Assembly: GCA_963707695.1 (NCBI GenBank) | Contig: CAVPQY010000007.1 | Span: 124,001 to 188,000 of the forward strand | Direction: 5' to 3' | DNA from: JAOPZW01 sp963707695 | Lineage (GTDB): Bacteria; Actinomycetota; Thermoleophilia; Solirubrobacterales; Solirubrobacteraceae | DNA: 64,000 nucleotides | Part shown: positions 46,339 through 56,707 of the stretch, piece by piece | Layout of the letters: each line of letters opens with the position of its first letter | How positions within the stretch are numbered: the first letter of the stretch is position 1 | Program-made: the position numbers and the translations under genes | Notes under the pieces: generated by a model | What the model was told of the DNA's origin: nothing | Database searches by the model: none | What the model saw: the letters and a program-made list of their open reading frames with translations, nothing else

Positions 46339-47265
46339 ATGGACGACGCTGTCCCGGCCGGCGTCCGCATCGGCGAGCTCAGCCGCCGCGTCGGCGTCGA
46401 GCCCGCGACCCTGCGGGCCTGGGAGCGCCGCTACGGCCTCCCGCGCCCCGGGCGCTCGCGGGCCGGCCAGCGCCTCTACGACCCCGCCCAGGAGCTCGCG
46501 CTGCGGCGGATGCTCGCGCTGCGCGCGGAGGGCTTCGCCCCGCAGGTGGCGGCGCGGCTGGCCCGCGGCGAGGCCGCCGGCGTGCGAGCCGCGCGCCGCC
46601 CGGCTCCCGCGGCGGGGCCGCCCGCGCTCGAGCGGGGCGCCGGCGGCGCCGCGGCCGCGGCCGGGAGCGCGGCGGCGCTGGAGGCCGCGCTCGACGCGCT
46701 CGACTCGCGCGCGGCCCACGCCGCCCTCGACCACCTCCTCGCGGCCCGCGGCCTCGACCTCACGCTGCGCGACGTCGTGCTGCCGCTGCTGGCCCGGATC
46801 GGCGACCGCTGGGAGGCCGGGGAGCTCTCGGTCGGCCAGGAGCACTTCGCCAGCGCGCTGCTCGGCGGACGGCTCCGGGCGCTCGGCCGGTCCTTCGCCT
46901 CCGGTCGCGGGCCGCGGGCGGTCCTGGCCTGCCCACCCGGGGAGCGCCACGAGCTCGGCCTGCTCTGCTTCGCGCTGCTCCTGCACGACCGAGGCTGGGA
47001 GGTCACCTTCCTGGGCGCCGACACGCCCCTGGAGGCCCTGACCGAGACGGCGGCCCGCGTCGGGGCCGACCTCGTCGTCCTCGGCGCCGCGATCCCGGGC
47101 ACGCTCGACGCGGCGGCGCTGGCGCCGGTGGCCGCGGCGCGGCCGCTCGCCCTCGGCGGCCGGGCCGCCACGCGCGAGGTCGCGGCGCGGGCGCGGGCGC
47201 GGCTGCTGCCGGGGGACGTCGTCGCGGCCGCCGACGCGCTCTCCGCGCTGCCCGCCGCCGTCTGA
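46339..47265 (+). CDS. CarH/LitR-type B12-dependent light-responsive MerR regulator
   Basis: In characterised homologues adenosylcobalamin-bound CarH represses in the dark and is released by light. This 308-aa protein has an N-terminal MerR HTH (RIGELSRRVGVEPATLRAWERRYGL), a four-helix bundle with the Wx9EH motif (W158, E168, H169) diagnostic of light-sensing CarH, and a cobalamin fold with ExHxxG (E202, H204, G207), H204 being the expected lower axial ligand. The W-to-His spacing of 46 residues is what I recall for Thermus CarH. TACCGT is 6 nt before the ATG. Target genes beyond the divergent sigma factor are not in the window. Confidence 0.92.
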   Translation: MDDAVPAGVRIGELSRRVGVEPATLRAWERRYGLPRPGRSRAGQRLYDPAQELALRRMLALRAEGFAPQVAARLARGEAAGVRAARRPAPAAGPPALERGAGGAAAAAGSAAALEAALDALDSRAAHAALDHLLAARGLDLTLRDVVLPLLARIGDRWEAGELSVGQEHFASALLGGRLRALGRSFASGRGPRAVLACPPGERHELGLLCFALLLHDRGWEVTFLGADTPLEALTETAARVGADLVVLGAAIPGTLDAAALAPVAAARPLALGGRAATREVAARARARLLPGDVVAAADALSALPAAV

Positions 47266-47299
47266 GCCGCCGCGGCGGCCGGCTGCGAGCATCCCGCGC

Positions 47300-47725
47300 A
47301 TGAGCCCCGCCTTCGCCCACACCTGCCTGCGCGTCGTCGACCCCGAGGCTTCCGTGCGCTTCTACGGCGCGCTCGGCTTCGAGCGCCGCGGGCAGCTGAA
47401 CTTCGACACCGCGTTCAACGTCTACCTCGGCCTGCCGGGCGACGGCGACGTCCTCGAGCTGACGGTGAACGTCGGTCGCACCGAGCCCTACGACGTCGGC
47501 GACGGCTTCAACCACGTCGCCGTCGCCGTCGGGGACCTCGATGCGGCCCTGGGCGCGCTGGCCGCCGCCGGGGTGGAGCCCGAGAAGCCCGCCTACCGCC
47601 CCGGCGGCCGCGAGGACCTGCCCCGCATCGCCTTCGTCGCCGACCCGGACGGCTACCGCGTCGAGCTCATCGAGGGCGAGCGCTTCGCGACGCCGCAGGA
47701 CGGCCCGCACCCATCGGCGGGCTAG
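47300..47725 (+). CDS. Glyoxalase I-like (VOC superfamily) protein
   Basis: This 141-aa protein has two beta-alpha-beta-beta-beta modules: AHTCLRVVDPEASVRFYGALGFE and FNHVAVAVGDLDAALGALAAAG. Metal ligands are expected at the His of AHTCLR, Glu of LELTV, His of NHVAV and Glu of RVELIE, the set of lactoylglutathione lyase. Actinobacteria usually lack glutathione, so the thiol partner is uncertain. A GAGCAT box lies 7 nt before the ATG. Its TAG stop shares CTAG with the convergent atpC. Confidence 0.85.
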   Translation: MSPAFAHTCLRVVDPEASVRFYGALGFERRGQLNFDTAFNVYLGLPGDGDVLELTVNVGRTEPYDVGDGFNHVAVAVGDLDAALGALAAAGVEPEKPAYRPGGREDLPRIAFVADPDGYRVELIEGERFATPQDGPHPSAG

Positions 47726-48141
47726 CCCTGGCCGCCCTCGGCGAGCTGGAGGAACGCCTCCCAGCGACGGGCGTCGCGCTGGGCCAGGCGCTCCTCCTCG
47801 GAGCCGTCCTCGGCGCGCTCGGCCGTCTCCTGCGCCGCGCGCAGCCGCTCGCGCAGGTCGGCCGCGTCGAGGTCGCCCGGGCGGATGGCCTCCTCGACGA
47901 GCACGAGGACGCGGTCGCCGGTGACCTGCATGTAGCCCTCGCCCTGGGCGAAGCGCTCGACGTCCGTCTCGCTCGTGTAGAGCCGGAGCTCGGTGGGCTC
48001 GAGCAGCGTCAGCATCGGCTGGTGCTTGGCCAGGACGGCGAGCGAGCCGATCGCCGTGCGCGTCGAGACCATCTCGACCTCGCCGTCGAAGACCTGACCC
48101 TCGGGGGTCAGGACCTCGGCGGTGAACTTCGCGTGTGCCAC
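47722..48141 (-). CDS. atpC: ATP synthase epsilon subunit
   Basis: This is the central-stalk subunit that couples rotation and restrains hydrolysis. The 139-aa protein has the N-terminal beta-sandwich (AEVLTPEGQVFDGEVEMVS, SLAVLAKHQPMLTLL) and a C-terminal helical hairpin (DLRERLRAAQETAERA). It starts at GTG 48141, 8 bp after atpD, and is the last gene of the operon. Confidence 0.95.
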   Translation of the reverse strand: MAHAKFTAEVLTPEGQVFDGEVEMVSTRTAIGSLAVLAKHQPMLTLLEPTELRLYTSETDVERFAQGEGYMQVTGDRVLVLVEEAIRPGDLDAADLRERLRAAQETAERAEDGSEEERLAQRDARRWEAFLQLAEGGQG

Positions 48142-48149
48142 GGCCGCCC

Positions 48150-49622
48150 CTAGCTCTTCTTCGCGGCCTCGACGACGTCGTCGATCGACCCGCGGAGCAG
48201 GAAGATGGACTCGGGCAGGTCGTCGTGCTGGCCGTCGAGGATCTCGCGGAACGAGCGCACCGTCTCGCCGATCGGCACGTACTGGCCCGGCGTGCCCGTG
48301 AACTGCTCGGCCACGCTGAAGGGCTGCGACAGGAAGCGCTCGATCTTGCGCGCGCGCTGCACCGTCACCTTGTCCTCGTCGGAGAGCTCGTCGATGCCGA
48401 GGATGGCGATGATGTCCTGCAGCTCGCGGTAGCGCTGGAGGACCTCCTTGACCTCGGTGGCGACGCGGTAGTGCTCCTCGCCGACGATGTCGGCCTTGAG
48501 GATCGTCGACGTCGAGTCGAGCGGGTCGACCGCCGGGTAGATCCCCTTCTCCGAGATCGACCGCGACAGCGTGGTCGTCGCGTTGAGGTGCGCGAACACC
48601 GACGCGGGCGCGGGGTCGGTCAGGTCGTCCGCGGGGACGTAGATCGCCTGCACCGAGGTGACCGAGCCCTGCCGCGTCGAGGTGATGCGCTCCTGCAGCT
48701 GGCCCATCTCCGACTCGAGCGTCGGCTGGTAGCCCACCTGCGACGGCATCCGGCCCAGGAGCGCGGAGACCTCCGAGCCGGCCTGGACGAACCGGAAGAT
48801 GTTGTCGATGAAGAGCAGCACGTCCTGGCCCTGCTCGCGGAAGTACTCCGCCATCGTCAGCCCGGACAGCGCGACGCGCATGCGCGCGCCGGGCGGCTCG
48901 TTCATCTGGCCGAAGACGAGCATCGTCTTCTCGAGGACGCCGGACTCCTTCATCTCGAGCCAGAGGTCGTTGCCCTCGCGGGAGCGCTCGCCGACGCCGC
49001 AGAAGGCGGACAGGCCGCTGTGCTCCTTGGCCAGGTTGTGGATGAGCTCCTGGATGAGGACCGTCTTGCCGACGCCGGCGCCGCCGAACAGGCCGACCTT
49101 GCCGCCCTTGGCGTAGGGCGCCAGCAGGTCGATGACCTTGATGCCCGTCTCGAACATCTCCGTGGTCGGCGTCAGGTTCTCGACGGTCGGCGCGGGACGG
49201 TGGATCGGCCAGCGCTCGCCGACCTCGACGTCGCCCGCCTGGTCGATGGGCTCGCCGAGGAGGTTGAAGATGCGCCCGAGCGTCATGTCGCCGACGGGGA
49301 CGGTGATCGGACTGCCGGTGTCGATGACCTCGGTGCCGCGGCTCAGACCGTCGGTCGTGTCCATGGCGACGGCGCGGACGCGGTCGTCGCCGAGGTGCTG
49401 CTGGACCTCGCAGACCAGGATGTTCCCGGTGCCGGAGGAGATCCCCTCGGCCTCCTCGGGGTTGTCCTCGCGCTCGATGATGATCGCGTGGTTGATCTCG
49501 GGGAGCTCGTCGGGGAAGACGGCCTCGATCACGACGCCCTGGATCTCCTCGATCCGGCCGACGTTGCGATCCCCGCCCTCCCTGCCTTCCGCGCCCGGCG
49601 GGCGCTCGATGGTGGCCTTCAT
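48150..49622 (-). CDS. atpD: ATP synthase beta subunit
   Basis: This is the catalytic F1 subunit. The 490-aa protein has P-loop GGAGVGKTVLIQEL, the catalytic Glu in GVGERSREGNDL, VFGQMNEPPGARMRV and LLFIDNIFRF. The N-terminal 20 residues (up to GDRNVGRIEEIQG) form a short charged extension before the beta-barrel. The ATG has an AGGAG site about 10 nt upstream. Confidence 0.98.
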   Translation of the reverse strand: MKATIERPPGAEGREGGDRNVGRIEEIQGVVIEAVFPDELPEINHAIIIEREDNPEEAEGISSGTGNILVCEVQQHLGDDRVRAVAMDTTDGLSRGTEVIDTGSPITVPVGDMTLGRIFNLLGEPIDQAGDVEVGERWPIHRPAPTVENLTPTTEMFETGIKVIDLLAPYAKGGKVGLFGGAGVGKTVLIQELIHNLAKEHSGLSAFCGVGERSREGNDLWLEMKESGVLEKTMLVFGQMNEPPGARMRVALSGLTMAEYFREQGQDVLLFIDNIFRFVQAGSEVSALLGRMPSQVGYQPTLESEMGQLQERITSTRQGSVTSVQAIYVPADDLTDPAPASVFAHLNATTTLSRSISEKGIYPAVDPLDSTSTILKADIVGEEHYRVATEVKEVLQRYRELQDIIAILGIDELSDEDKVTVQRARKIERFLSQPFSVAEQFTGTPGQYVPIGETVRSFREILDGQHDDLPESIFLLRGSIDDVVEAAKKS

Positions 49623-49646
49623 GTGCGGTGGTGCTCCTCTTGTGCG

Positions 49647-50552
49647 CTAGACCAGCGACTCGGCGCCGGCGACGACTTCCATGATCTCCTGGGTGATCTC
49701 GGCCTGGCGGGCGCGGTTCATCTCCAGGGTGAGGTCCTCGATGACCTCGCCGGCGTTCTCCGAGGCGCTGCGCATCGCGGTCATGCGCGCGCCGAGCTCG
49801 GAGGCCGTCGACTCCAGCAGCGACCGGTAGATCGAGATCTCGACGTAGTCGGGGACCAGGCGCTGCAGGATCTGCTCGGGGTCGGGCTCGTAGTCGACGA
49901 GGGCGTGGTGCTCTGGGCGCTCCTCGCCCTCGTCCTCGTCGTCGCCCGACTCCAGGATGGTGGCCTGCTGCAGGGGCAGCAGGGTCTCGCGGCGGACCTC
50001 CTGGGTCAGCGGCGAGACGTAGCCGTTGTAGATGACCTCGACGCGGTCGACCTGGCCGTCGACGTAGGCCGCCACGAGGTCCGTGGCGATCTCGCGCGCG
50101 TTGGCGTAGGCGGGGCGCTCGGTGAACCCGACGTAGGCGCCCTGCGGCTCGCGGCCGCGGAAGGTCAGCGACGAGACGCCGCGGCGGCCGGAGGCGTAGA
50201 ACGCGACCTCCTGGCCGTCGCCCTCGAACTCGCCCGCCGCGCGCAGCCCGGCCCGCAGGATCTGCGAGTTGAACGCGCCCGCGAGCCCGCGGTCGGCGGT
50301 GACGAGGAGGATCGCCACCCGGCGCTGCTCGTCGTGCTGCTGCAGGATCGGCAGGCCCGAGATCTCGCCGCCGGCGGCCTGGGCCGCCTGACGCGTCATC
50401 CGGCGGATGGCGCCCGCATACGGGCGCAGGTGCGCGATGCGCTGCTCGGCCCGCCGCAGGCGCGCGGCGGCGACCATCTCCATCGCGCGGGTGATCTTGC
50501 GGATGTTCTTGACCGACTCGATGCGGTTCTTGACGTCGCGCTGGGAGGCCAT
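49647..50552 (-). CDS. atpG: ATP synthase gamma subunit
   Basis: This is the rotor shaft. The 301-aa protein has the N-terminal coiled-coil helix QRDVKNRIESVKNIRKITRAMEMVAAARLRRAE, which is strongly conserved, and the C-terminal helix SASENAGEVIEDLTLEMNRARQAEITQEIMEVVAGA. An acidic insertion (GDDEDEGEERPE) lies at about residues 208-220. The gene is spaced 2 bp from atpA. Confidence 0.97.
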   Translation of the reverse strand: MASQRDVKNRIESVKNIRKITRAMEMVAAARLRRAEQRIAHLRPYAGAIRRMTRQAAQAAGGEISGLPILQQHDEQRRVAILLVTADRGLAGAFNSQILRAGLRAAGEFEGDGQEVAFYASGRRGVSSLTFRGREPQGAYVGFTERPAYANAREIATDLVAAYVDGQVDRVEVIYNGYVSPLTQEVRRETLLPLQQATILESGDDEDEGEERPEHHALVDYEPDPEQILQRLVPDYVEISIYRSLLESTASELGARMTAMRSASENAGEVIEDLTLEMNRARQAEITQEIMEVVAGAESLV

Positions 50553-50554
50553 GG

Positions 50555-52225
<1,671 letters not shown>

Positions 52226-52243
52226 GTCGTTCCGGGTGGCTCC

Positions 52244-52774
52244 TTAGGCCTGGGCGACCTGCTTGCGCAGGTTCTCGAGTCGGGTGCGGATGGAGGCGTC
52301 GAGGATGGAGTTCCCGACGCGCAGGACGATGCCGCCGATGACCTCCGGATCCACGGTAGTGCGCAGCTCGACCTCGCGGCCGGTCTGGCGTCCGATCTCG
52401 TCGCCGATGCGCGCCGAGATCGCCTCGTCGAGCGCGACCGCGCTCGTGATCTCGACCGGCAGGAGCCGGTTGGCCTCCCGCCACAGGCGGTCGACCTCGC
52501 GCCGGACGCGGAAGACCACCGGCATCCGGTGGTTCTCCACGAGGAGCTGGAGGAAGTTGCGGACCGTCTCGTCCTCGCCGGTCACGGCACGGTCGAGCCC
52601 GGCCTTCTTCTCCTCCGTCGAGAAGTACGGGGAGAAGAAGAAGGTCTGGAGCTCGCGGCTCTCCTGCAGCGCGTCGGTGAACCGGCCGAGCTCCTCGCGG
52701 ACCCGGTCGGTCGTGCCGCGCTCCTCGGCGACCTCGAAGAGCGATCGCGCGTAGACCTGGGCGATCTCCTCCAT
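52244..52774 (-). CDS. atpH: ATP synthase delta subunit
   Basis: This peripheral-stalk subunit joins F1 to the b subunits. The 176-aa protein has the conserved start IAQVYARSLFEVAEERG and the C-terminal VDPEVIGGIVLRVGNSILDASIRTRLENLRKQV. It is a stand-alone delta, not the b-delta fusion of mycobacteria. It lies 3 bp after atpF. Confidence 0.96.
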   Translation of the reverse strand: MEEIAQVYARSLFEVAEERGTTDRVREELGRFTDALQESRELQTFFFSPYFSTEEKKAGLDRAVTGEDETVRNFLQLLVENHRMPVVFRVRREVDRLWREANRLLPVEITSAVALDEAISARIGDEIGRQTGREVELRTTVDPEVIGGIVLRVGNSILDASIRTRLENLRKQVAQA

Positions 52775-52777
52775 GGC

Positions 52778-53350
52778 CTAGCCGCGTCGCTCCCCGCCGG
52801 AGAGCGCCGAGAAGTCGAGCTCCGACAGCGCCTCGTCGACGAGTCGGCGCTGGTCCTCCTCCGTCAGCGTGCGGCGCGTCACCTTCTCGGTGGCGGCGAC
52901 GGTGAGGTCGGCGACCTCACCGCGGATCTCGGAGATCGCGCGCCGGGTCTCCGCCTCGATGTCGCGGCGGGTCTGCTCGAGCAGCTCCTCGCGGCGGCGG
53001 CGGGCCTCCTCCGTCGACTCGCGCTCGTGGACCTCGGCGGCCTTGCGGGCGCGGACGACGATGTCGTCCGCCTGCGAGCGCGCCTCGCGGAGGCGCTCGC
53101 GGTACTCCTCGAGGAGCTGCCGGGCCTCCGAGCGCGTGCGCTCGGCCGTCTCGATGGACTCCTCGATGGCCCGCTGGCGCTTGTCCAGCGCCGCCGAGAT
53201 CTGCGGCCACGCGTACTTGCGCAGGACGAAGAACGCGACGAAGAACGACAGCAGCGTCCAGATCATCAGCCCGACGTTCGGGCTCACGAGGAAGTTGCTG
53301 CTCTCCTCCTTGGCCGCGGCGAGCGGCAGGGTGGTCAGGGCGGCCGTCAT
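52778..53350 (-). CDS. atpF: ATP synthase b subunit
   Basis: This 190-aa protein has one N-terminal TM helix (GLMIWTLLSFFVAFFVLRKYAW) followed by a long charged coiled coil (ALDKRQRAIEESIETAERTRSEA and onward), the peripheral stalk. Only one b gene is present. The ATG lies 3 bp after atpE. Confidence 0.96.
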   Translation of the reverse strand: MTAALTTLPLAAAKEESSNFLVSPNVGLMIWTLLSFFVAFFVLRKYAWPQISAALDKRQRAIEESIETAERTRSEARQLLEEYRERLREARSQADDIVVRARKAAEVHERESTEEARRRREELLEQTRRDIEAETRRAISEIRGEVADLTVAATEKVTRRTLTEEDQRRLVDEALSELDFSALSGGERRG

Positions 53351-53353
53351 CGA

Positions 53354-53635
53354 CTAGCCGAGGAAGAAGGCGATGAGACCGAAGATGAAGGCGTAGAACA
53401 CGATCGCCTCGGTGAGCGCGAAGCCGAGCCACTGGATCGAGGTGATCTCGTCGCGCATCTCGGGCTGGCGGGTCACCGACTCGATGACCTTGCCGAAGAT
53501 GTAGCCGACGCCGATGCCGGGGCCGATGGTGCCGAGGCCGGCGCCGATGCCGAGGGCGATCGCCTTGCCGGCCTTGCGCCCGTACTCCGCGGGGTCGGCC
53601 GCCTGGGCGAGCTGGGCGATGATCGAGAGGTCCAC
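53354..53635 (-). CDS. atpE: ATP synthase c subunit
   Basis: This 93-aa proteolipid forms the rotor ring: helix 1 AIALGIGAGLGTIGPGIGVG, polar loop RQPE, and helix 2 LGFALTEAIVFYAFIFGLI with the ion-binding Glu. The residue after that Glu is Ala, not Ser/Thr, which argues for H+ rather than Na+. A hydrophilic stretch of about 20 residues precedes helix 1. GTG start with AGGAG upstream. Confidence 0.96.
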   Translation of the reverse strand: MDLSIIAQLAQAADPAEYGRKAGKAIALGIGAGLGTIGPGIGVGYIFGKVIESVTRQPEMRDEITSIQWLGFALTEAIVFYAFIFGLIAFFLG

Positions 53636-53649
53636 TGCGGGTTGCTCCT

Positions 53650-54549
53650 TTAGTGCTCCTCGGCGACGGCGCCGCCGAGGTAGATCGCGGTGAGGGTGGC
53701 GAAGATGAAGGCCTGGAGCGTCGCGACCAGCACGACCTCGAAGAGGAAGAACGCGACGGCCATGACGCCGGTGACGAGCCCCAGGATCACGGAGCCGAAC
53801 ACCGCCAGGTTCAGCAGGACGACGAGACCGCCGCCCATGAAGAGGATGAGCAGGTGCCCGGCCAGGATGTTGGCGAAGAGCCGGACGGAGAGGGAGACCA
53901 GCCGCACGAAGTGCGAGATGACCTCGATGCCGAAGATCGGGATGCGGGCGGGGCCCTCGACGCCGGCGGGGATCCAGCTCTTGAGGTAGCCGACGAAGCC
54001 CTTCGCGCGGATGCCCTCGACGTGGTAGCTCACCCACACCAGGAGGGTGAGCACGAGCGGCACCGAGATGTTCGCCGTCGCGGCGAAGAGCGCGAAGCTC
54101 GGGATCTGGACGCCGAAGATGTCGACCTTGTGCTCCGTGTTCGTCGGCAGCGGCAGGTAGCCGATGAGGTTCGAGAACCAGATGAACAGGAAGATCGTCG
54201 CGATGAACGGGAACCACTTGGCCGCCATGGACGAGTCCATGTTGCCCTTGGTGATGTTGTCCCGCAGGCCCGTGTAGGCGAACTCGACCGCGGTCTGCAG
54301 GCGGTTGGGTCGCTGCTGCATGCGGCGCGCCACGAGGACCATCGTCAGGCAGGTCAGCACCGTCGCGACGATGACGTAGAACACGGCCTTGTTGATGTCG
54401 AACGGCCCCGGGAGGTCGATCCAAGGGTCGAGCTTGAACTCGTCCTGGGGCCGGTAGCTCTCGTTGATGTTCAGGGCGAGCGCGTTCGCCGGACCGGCGA
54501 GGAGGAGCGCGAAGGGCGCGAGGACGGCGATGACGCGACGGCGGCGCAT
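53650..54549 (-). CDS. atpB: ATP synthase a subunit
   Basis: This is the membrane stator with the proton half-channels. The 299-aa protein begins with a hydrophobic, signal-like segment. The essential Arg lies in LVSLSVRLFANILAGHLL, and the final helices carry LQAFIFATLTAIYLGGAV. It lies 2 bp after the atpI-like gene. Confidence 0.96.
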   Translation of the reverse strand: MRRRRVIAVLAPFALLLAGPANALALNINESYRPQDEFKLDPWIDLPGPFDINKAVFYVIVATVLTCLTMVLVARRMQQRPNRLQTAVEFAYTGLRDNITKGNMDSSMAAKWFPFIATIFLFIWFSNLIGYLPLPTNTEHKVDIFGVQIPSFALFAATANISVPLVLTLLVWVSYHVEGIRAKGFVGYLKSWIPAGVEGPARIPIFGIEVISHFVRLVSLSVRLFANILAGHLLILFMGGGLVVLLNLAVFGSVILGLVTGVMAVAFFLFEVVLVATLQAFIFATLTAIYLGGAVAEEH

Positions 54550-54551
54550 GG

Positions 54552-54920
54552 TCAGGCGGGCTGCTCCGGCTTGGACTCGAAGGGGCGCAGGATGAGGGAC
54601 ACGGTGAGGTGGGCGGTGACGACGAGCAGGAAGAGCACGGCCGCGGACAGACCGGCGTCGTCGCCGAAGGCCAGGCCCACGCCCAGGATCATGACGGCTA
54701 CGAGCCATCCGCGTCCGATCATCGACGCCGTGACGATCCCGACGGTCCTGCGCGGGTCCTCCTGGGCCGCCGCGCGGGCCGTGGCGTAGCGGGCGATCGC
54801 GCGCTGCACGACCCAGGCCACGCTGCCCCCGGCCCAGCCCTCCAGCGGGAAGCCCGCGAGGAGGAACACCGGCAGCGCGAGCGCGAGCAGCACGAGGTCG
54901 AGGTGGCGCAGGAAGGGCAC
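54552..54920 (-). CDS. atpI: AtpI-like small membrane protein at head of atp operon
   Basis: This 122-aa protein has four hydrophobic segments and occupies the AtpI position. AtpI homologues assist c-ring assembly or Mg2+ transport. Sequence similarity to AtpI is weak, so the name rests mainly on context. The start is taken as GTG 54920; the operon promoter lies about 60 bp upstream, so this transcript has a leader. Confidence 0.65.
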   Translation of the reverse strand: MPFLRHLDLVLLALALPVFLLAGFPLEGWAGGSVAWVVQRAIARYATARAAAQEDPRRTVGIVTASMIGRGWLVAVMILGVGLAFGDDAGLSAAVLFLLVVTAHLTVSLILRPFESKPEQPA

Positions 54921-54982
54921 GGGGAGAACGTCCGCCGGGAGCTTCTCGGGGGGACGGGCGTCGTTCCCGGCGGCGCTCCTGC

Positions 54983-55023
54983 ACCCTATCGCATCACCCC
55001 GACTTTGTGACAGCTTTGTGACA
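54983..55023 (-). promoter_or_regulatory. atp operon promoter with two direct repeats
   Basis: TAGGGT (minus strand, 54988-54983) is a -10 box. Upstream, CTTTGTGACA occurs twice (55003-55012 and 55014-55023), 11 bp apart, the nearer copy at the -35 position. The repeats are candidate sites for an activator or repressor of the ATP synthase operon. Confidence 0.5.
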
Positions 55024-55042
55024 CGTCCTGACCTCCGAGGTC

Positions 55043-56689
55043 ATGCTCGGCCGCCGGGGTGCCGATGCAGGACCCGTGCGCCGCCCCCCGCGCCCGCTGC
55101 CGGCTCTCCTGCTGCTCGTCCTCGCGCTCGGCGCGACGGCGCCGGCCGCGCACGCGGAGACGCTCGTCCTCGCCCACGACCCCGGCGCGGACGCCGGCGA
55201 CAGGGCGCAGCTCCGCCGGGAGGCGGGCGTGCGCCACGTCCGCGACCTGCGCGTCGCCGGCCTCGAGCTCGTCGAGGTCCCGGACCGCGAGGCGTCCGCG
55301 ACGCTGGCCGACCTGCGCGACGCCGACGGGGTGCGCTGGGCCCAGGCCGACCCGACCGCGCACGCCTTCGGCCTCGCCGCCGACCCGTACCTCCCGCTCG
55401 AGTGGGGGCTCGCCGCGATCGGCGCGCCCGGCGCCTGGGCCGTCGCCGACGGCCGCGGCACCACCGTCGGCGTGGTCGACACGGGCGTCGACGCCGCGCA
55501 CCCCGACCTCGCCGGCCAGCTCGACCCCCGCGGCGCCGTGACCGACCCCAACGGCCACGGGACGCACGTCGCGGGCGTGGTCGCGGCGGCCACCTCCAAC
55601 GGCGTCGGCGTCGCCGGCGTGGCGCCGGGGGCGCGCGTGCTGGCGATGCAGGCGCTGGGCGCCGACGGCAGCGGCCCCATGTCCGGGGTGGCGGACGCCG
55701 AGGACCGGGCGGCCGATCTCGGCGCGCGCGTGATCAACCTGAGCCTCGGCAGCGAGGGCCCCTCGCTGGCCGAGCGCACGGTCATCCGGGCGCACCCGGA
55801 CGTGCTCTTCGTGGCGGCCTCCGGCAACCAGGCGCGCGACGACGACGCCCAGCCGATCTACCCGTGCGCGTACGACGAGCCGAACGTCCTGTGCGTCGGG
55901 GCCGAGGGCCGCGCCGGCGGCCTCGCCTCGTTCTCGAACTGGGGCGCGCGCTCCGTCGACCTGCTCGCGCCCGGCGAGCACATCGCCTCGACCTGGACCG
56001 GCGGCACCTACCGCTACGCCGACGGGACCTCCATGGCCGCGCCCTTCGCCTCGGCCGCCGCCGCCGCCCTGCTCGGCCGCGACCCGGCGCTGACCCCCGC
56101 GCAGCTGCGGGCGATCCTGGTCGGCTCGAGCCGCCCGGACCCCACCGTGGCCGGCCGGGTGGTCGGCGGCGACCTCGACCTGGGGCGCGCGCTGGCCGCC
56201 ACCGTCCCCGCGGACGCCGCGCCGCCCGCGAGCACCGGGCCCACGACCGCCGCGCCGCCCGCGGGCACGACCGCCGCGACCCCGCCTGCGGGCCGGCCCG
56301 CCCCGGCGCTCAGCGACGTCCGCCTCCGCGGGAGGCTGGCGCGCACCTGCCGCGCCGAGCGCCGCGGCGACCGCCTCCGCTTCGCCTCGGGCCGCGCCGG
56401 CCGCCGCCCGGCCTCGCGCCCGGGGTGCCACGCGCGCACCGTCGAAGTGCGCTGGCGCCTGGCGCGCCGGGCCACGGTCGGCCTCGCGTTCGAGCGTCGC
56501 GCCTGCCGCGCCGGCCGGTGCCGCTGGAGCGTCGTGCGCCGCGTCCGCGCCCACGCGTGGGCGGGCAGGGCCGCCCGCCGAGTGGGCGCCGCGCCCGGGG
56601 GGCGCCCGCTCGCCCGCGGGCGCTACCGCCTGCGCGTCGCCGCGCTCGGCGCCGCGCGCCGGACGCGCGCCTTCAGCGTCGTGCGCTGA
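55043..56689 (+). CDS. Secreted subtilisin-like serine protease (S8)
   Basis: This 548-aa protein has a Sec signal peptide (LPALLLLVLALGATAPAAHA), a propeptide-like region (to about residue 110), and the S8 catalytic domain with VGVVDTGVDAAHPDL (Asp), NGHGTHVAGVV (His), AASGNQ (oxyanion Asn) and YADGTSMAAPFASAAAAALL (Ser). A Pro/Thr linker and a Cys-containing basic C-terminal domain of about 120 residues follow. It is divergent from the atp operon. Exported protein degradation is likely. Confidence 0.93.
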   Translation: MLGRRGADAGPVRRPPRPLPALLLLVLALGATAPAAHAETLVLAHDPGADAGDRAQLRREAGVRHVRDLRVAGLELVEVPDREASATLADLRDADGVRWAQADPTAHAFGLAADPYLPLEWGLAAIGAPGAWAVADGRGTTVGVVDTGVDAAHPDLAGQLDPRGAVTDPNGHGTHVAGVVAAATSNGVGVAGVAPGARVLAMQALGADGSGPMSGVADAEDRAADLGARVINLSLGSEGPSLAERTVIRAHPDVLFVAASGNQARDDDAQPIYPCAYDEPNVLCVGAEGRAGGLASFSNWGARSVDLLAPGEHIASTWTGGTYRYADGTSMAAPFASAAAAALLGRDPALTPAQLRAILVGSSRPDPTVAGRVVGGDLDLGRALAATVPADAAPPASTGPTTAAPPAGTTAATPPAGRPAPALSDVRLRGRLARTCRAERRGDRLRFASGRAGRRPASRPGCHARTVEVRWRLARRATVGLAFERRACRAGRCRWSVVRRVRAHAWAGRAARRVGAAPGGRPLARGRYRLRVAALGAARRTRAFSVVR

Positions 56690-56707
56690 CGCGACTACGC
56701 TCGGCAC

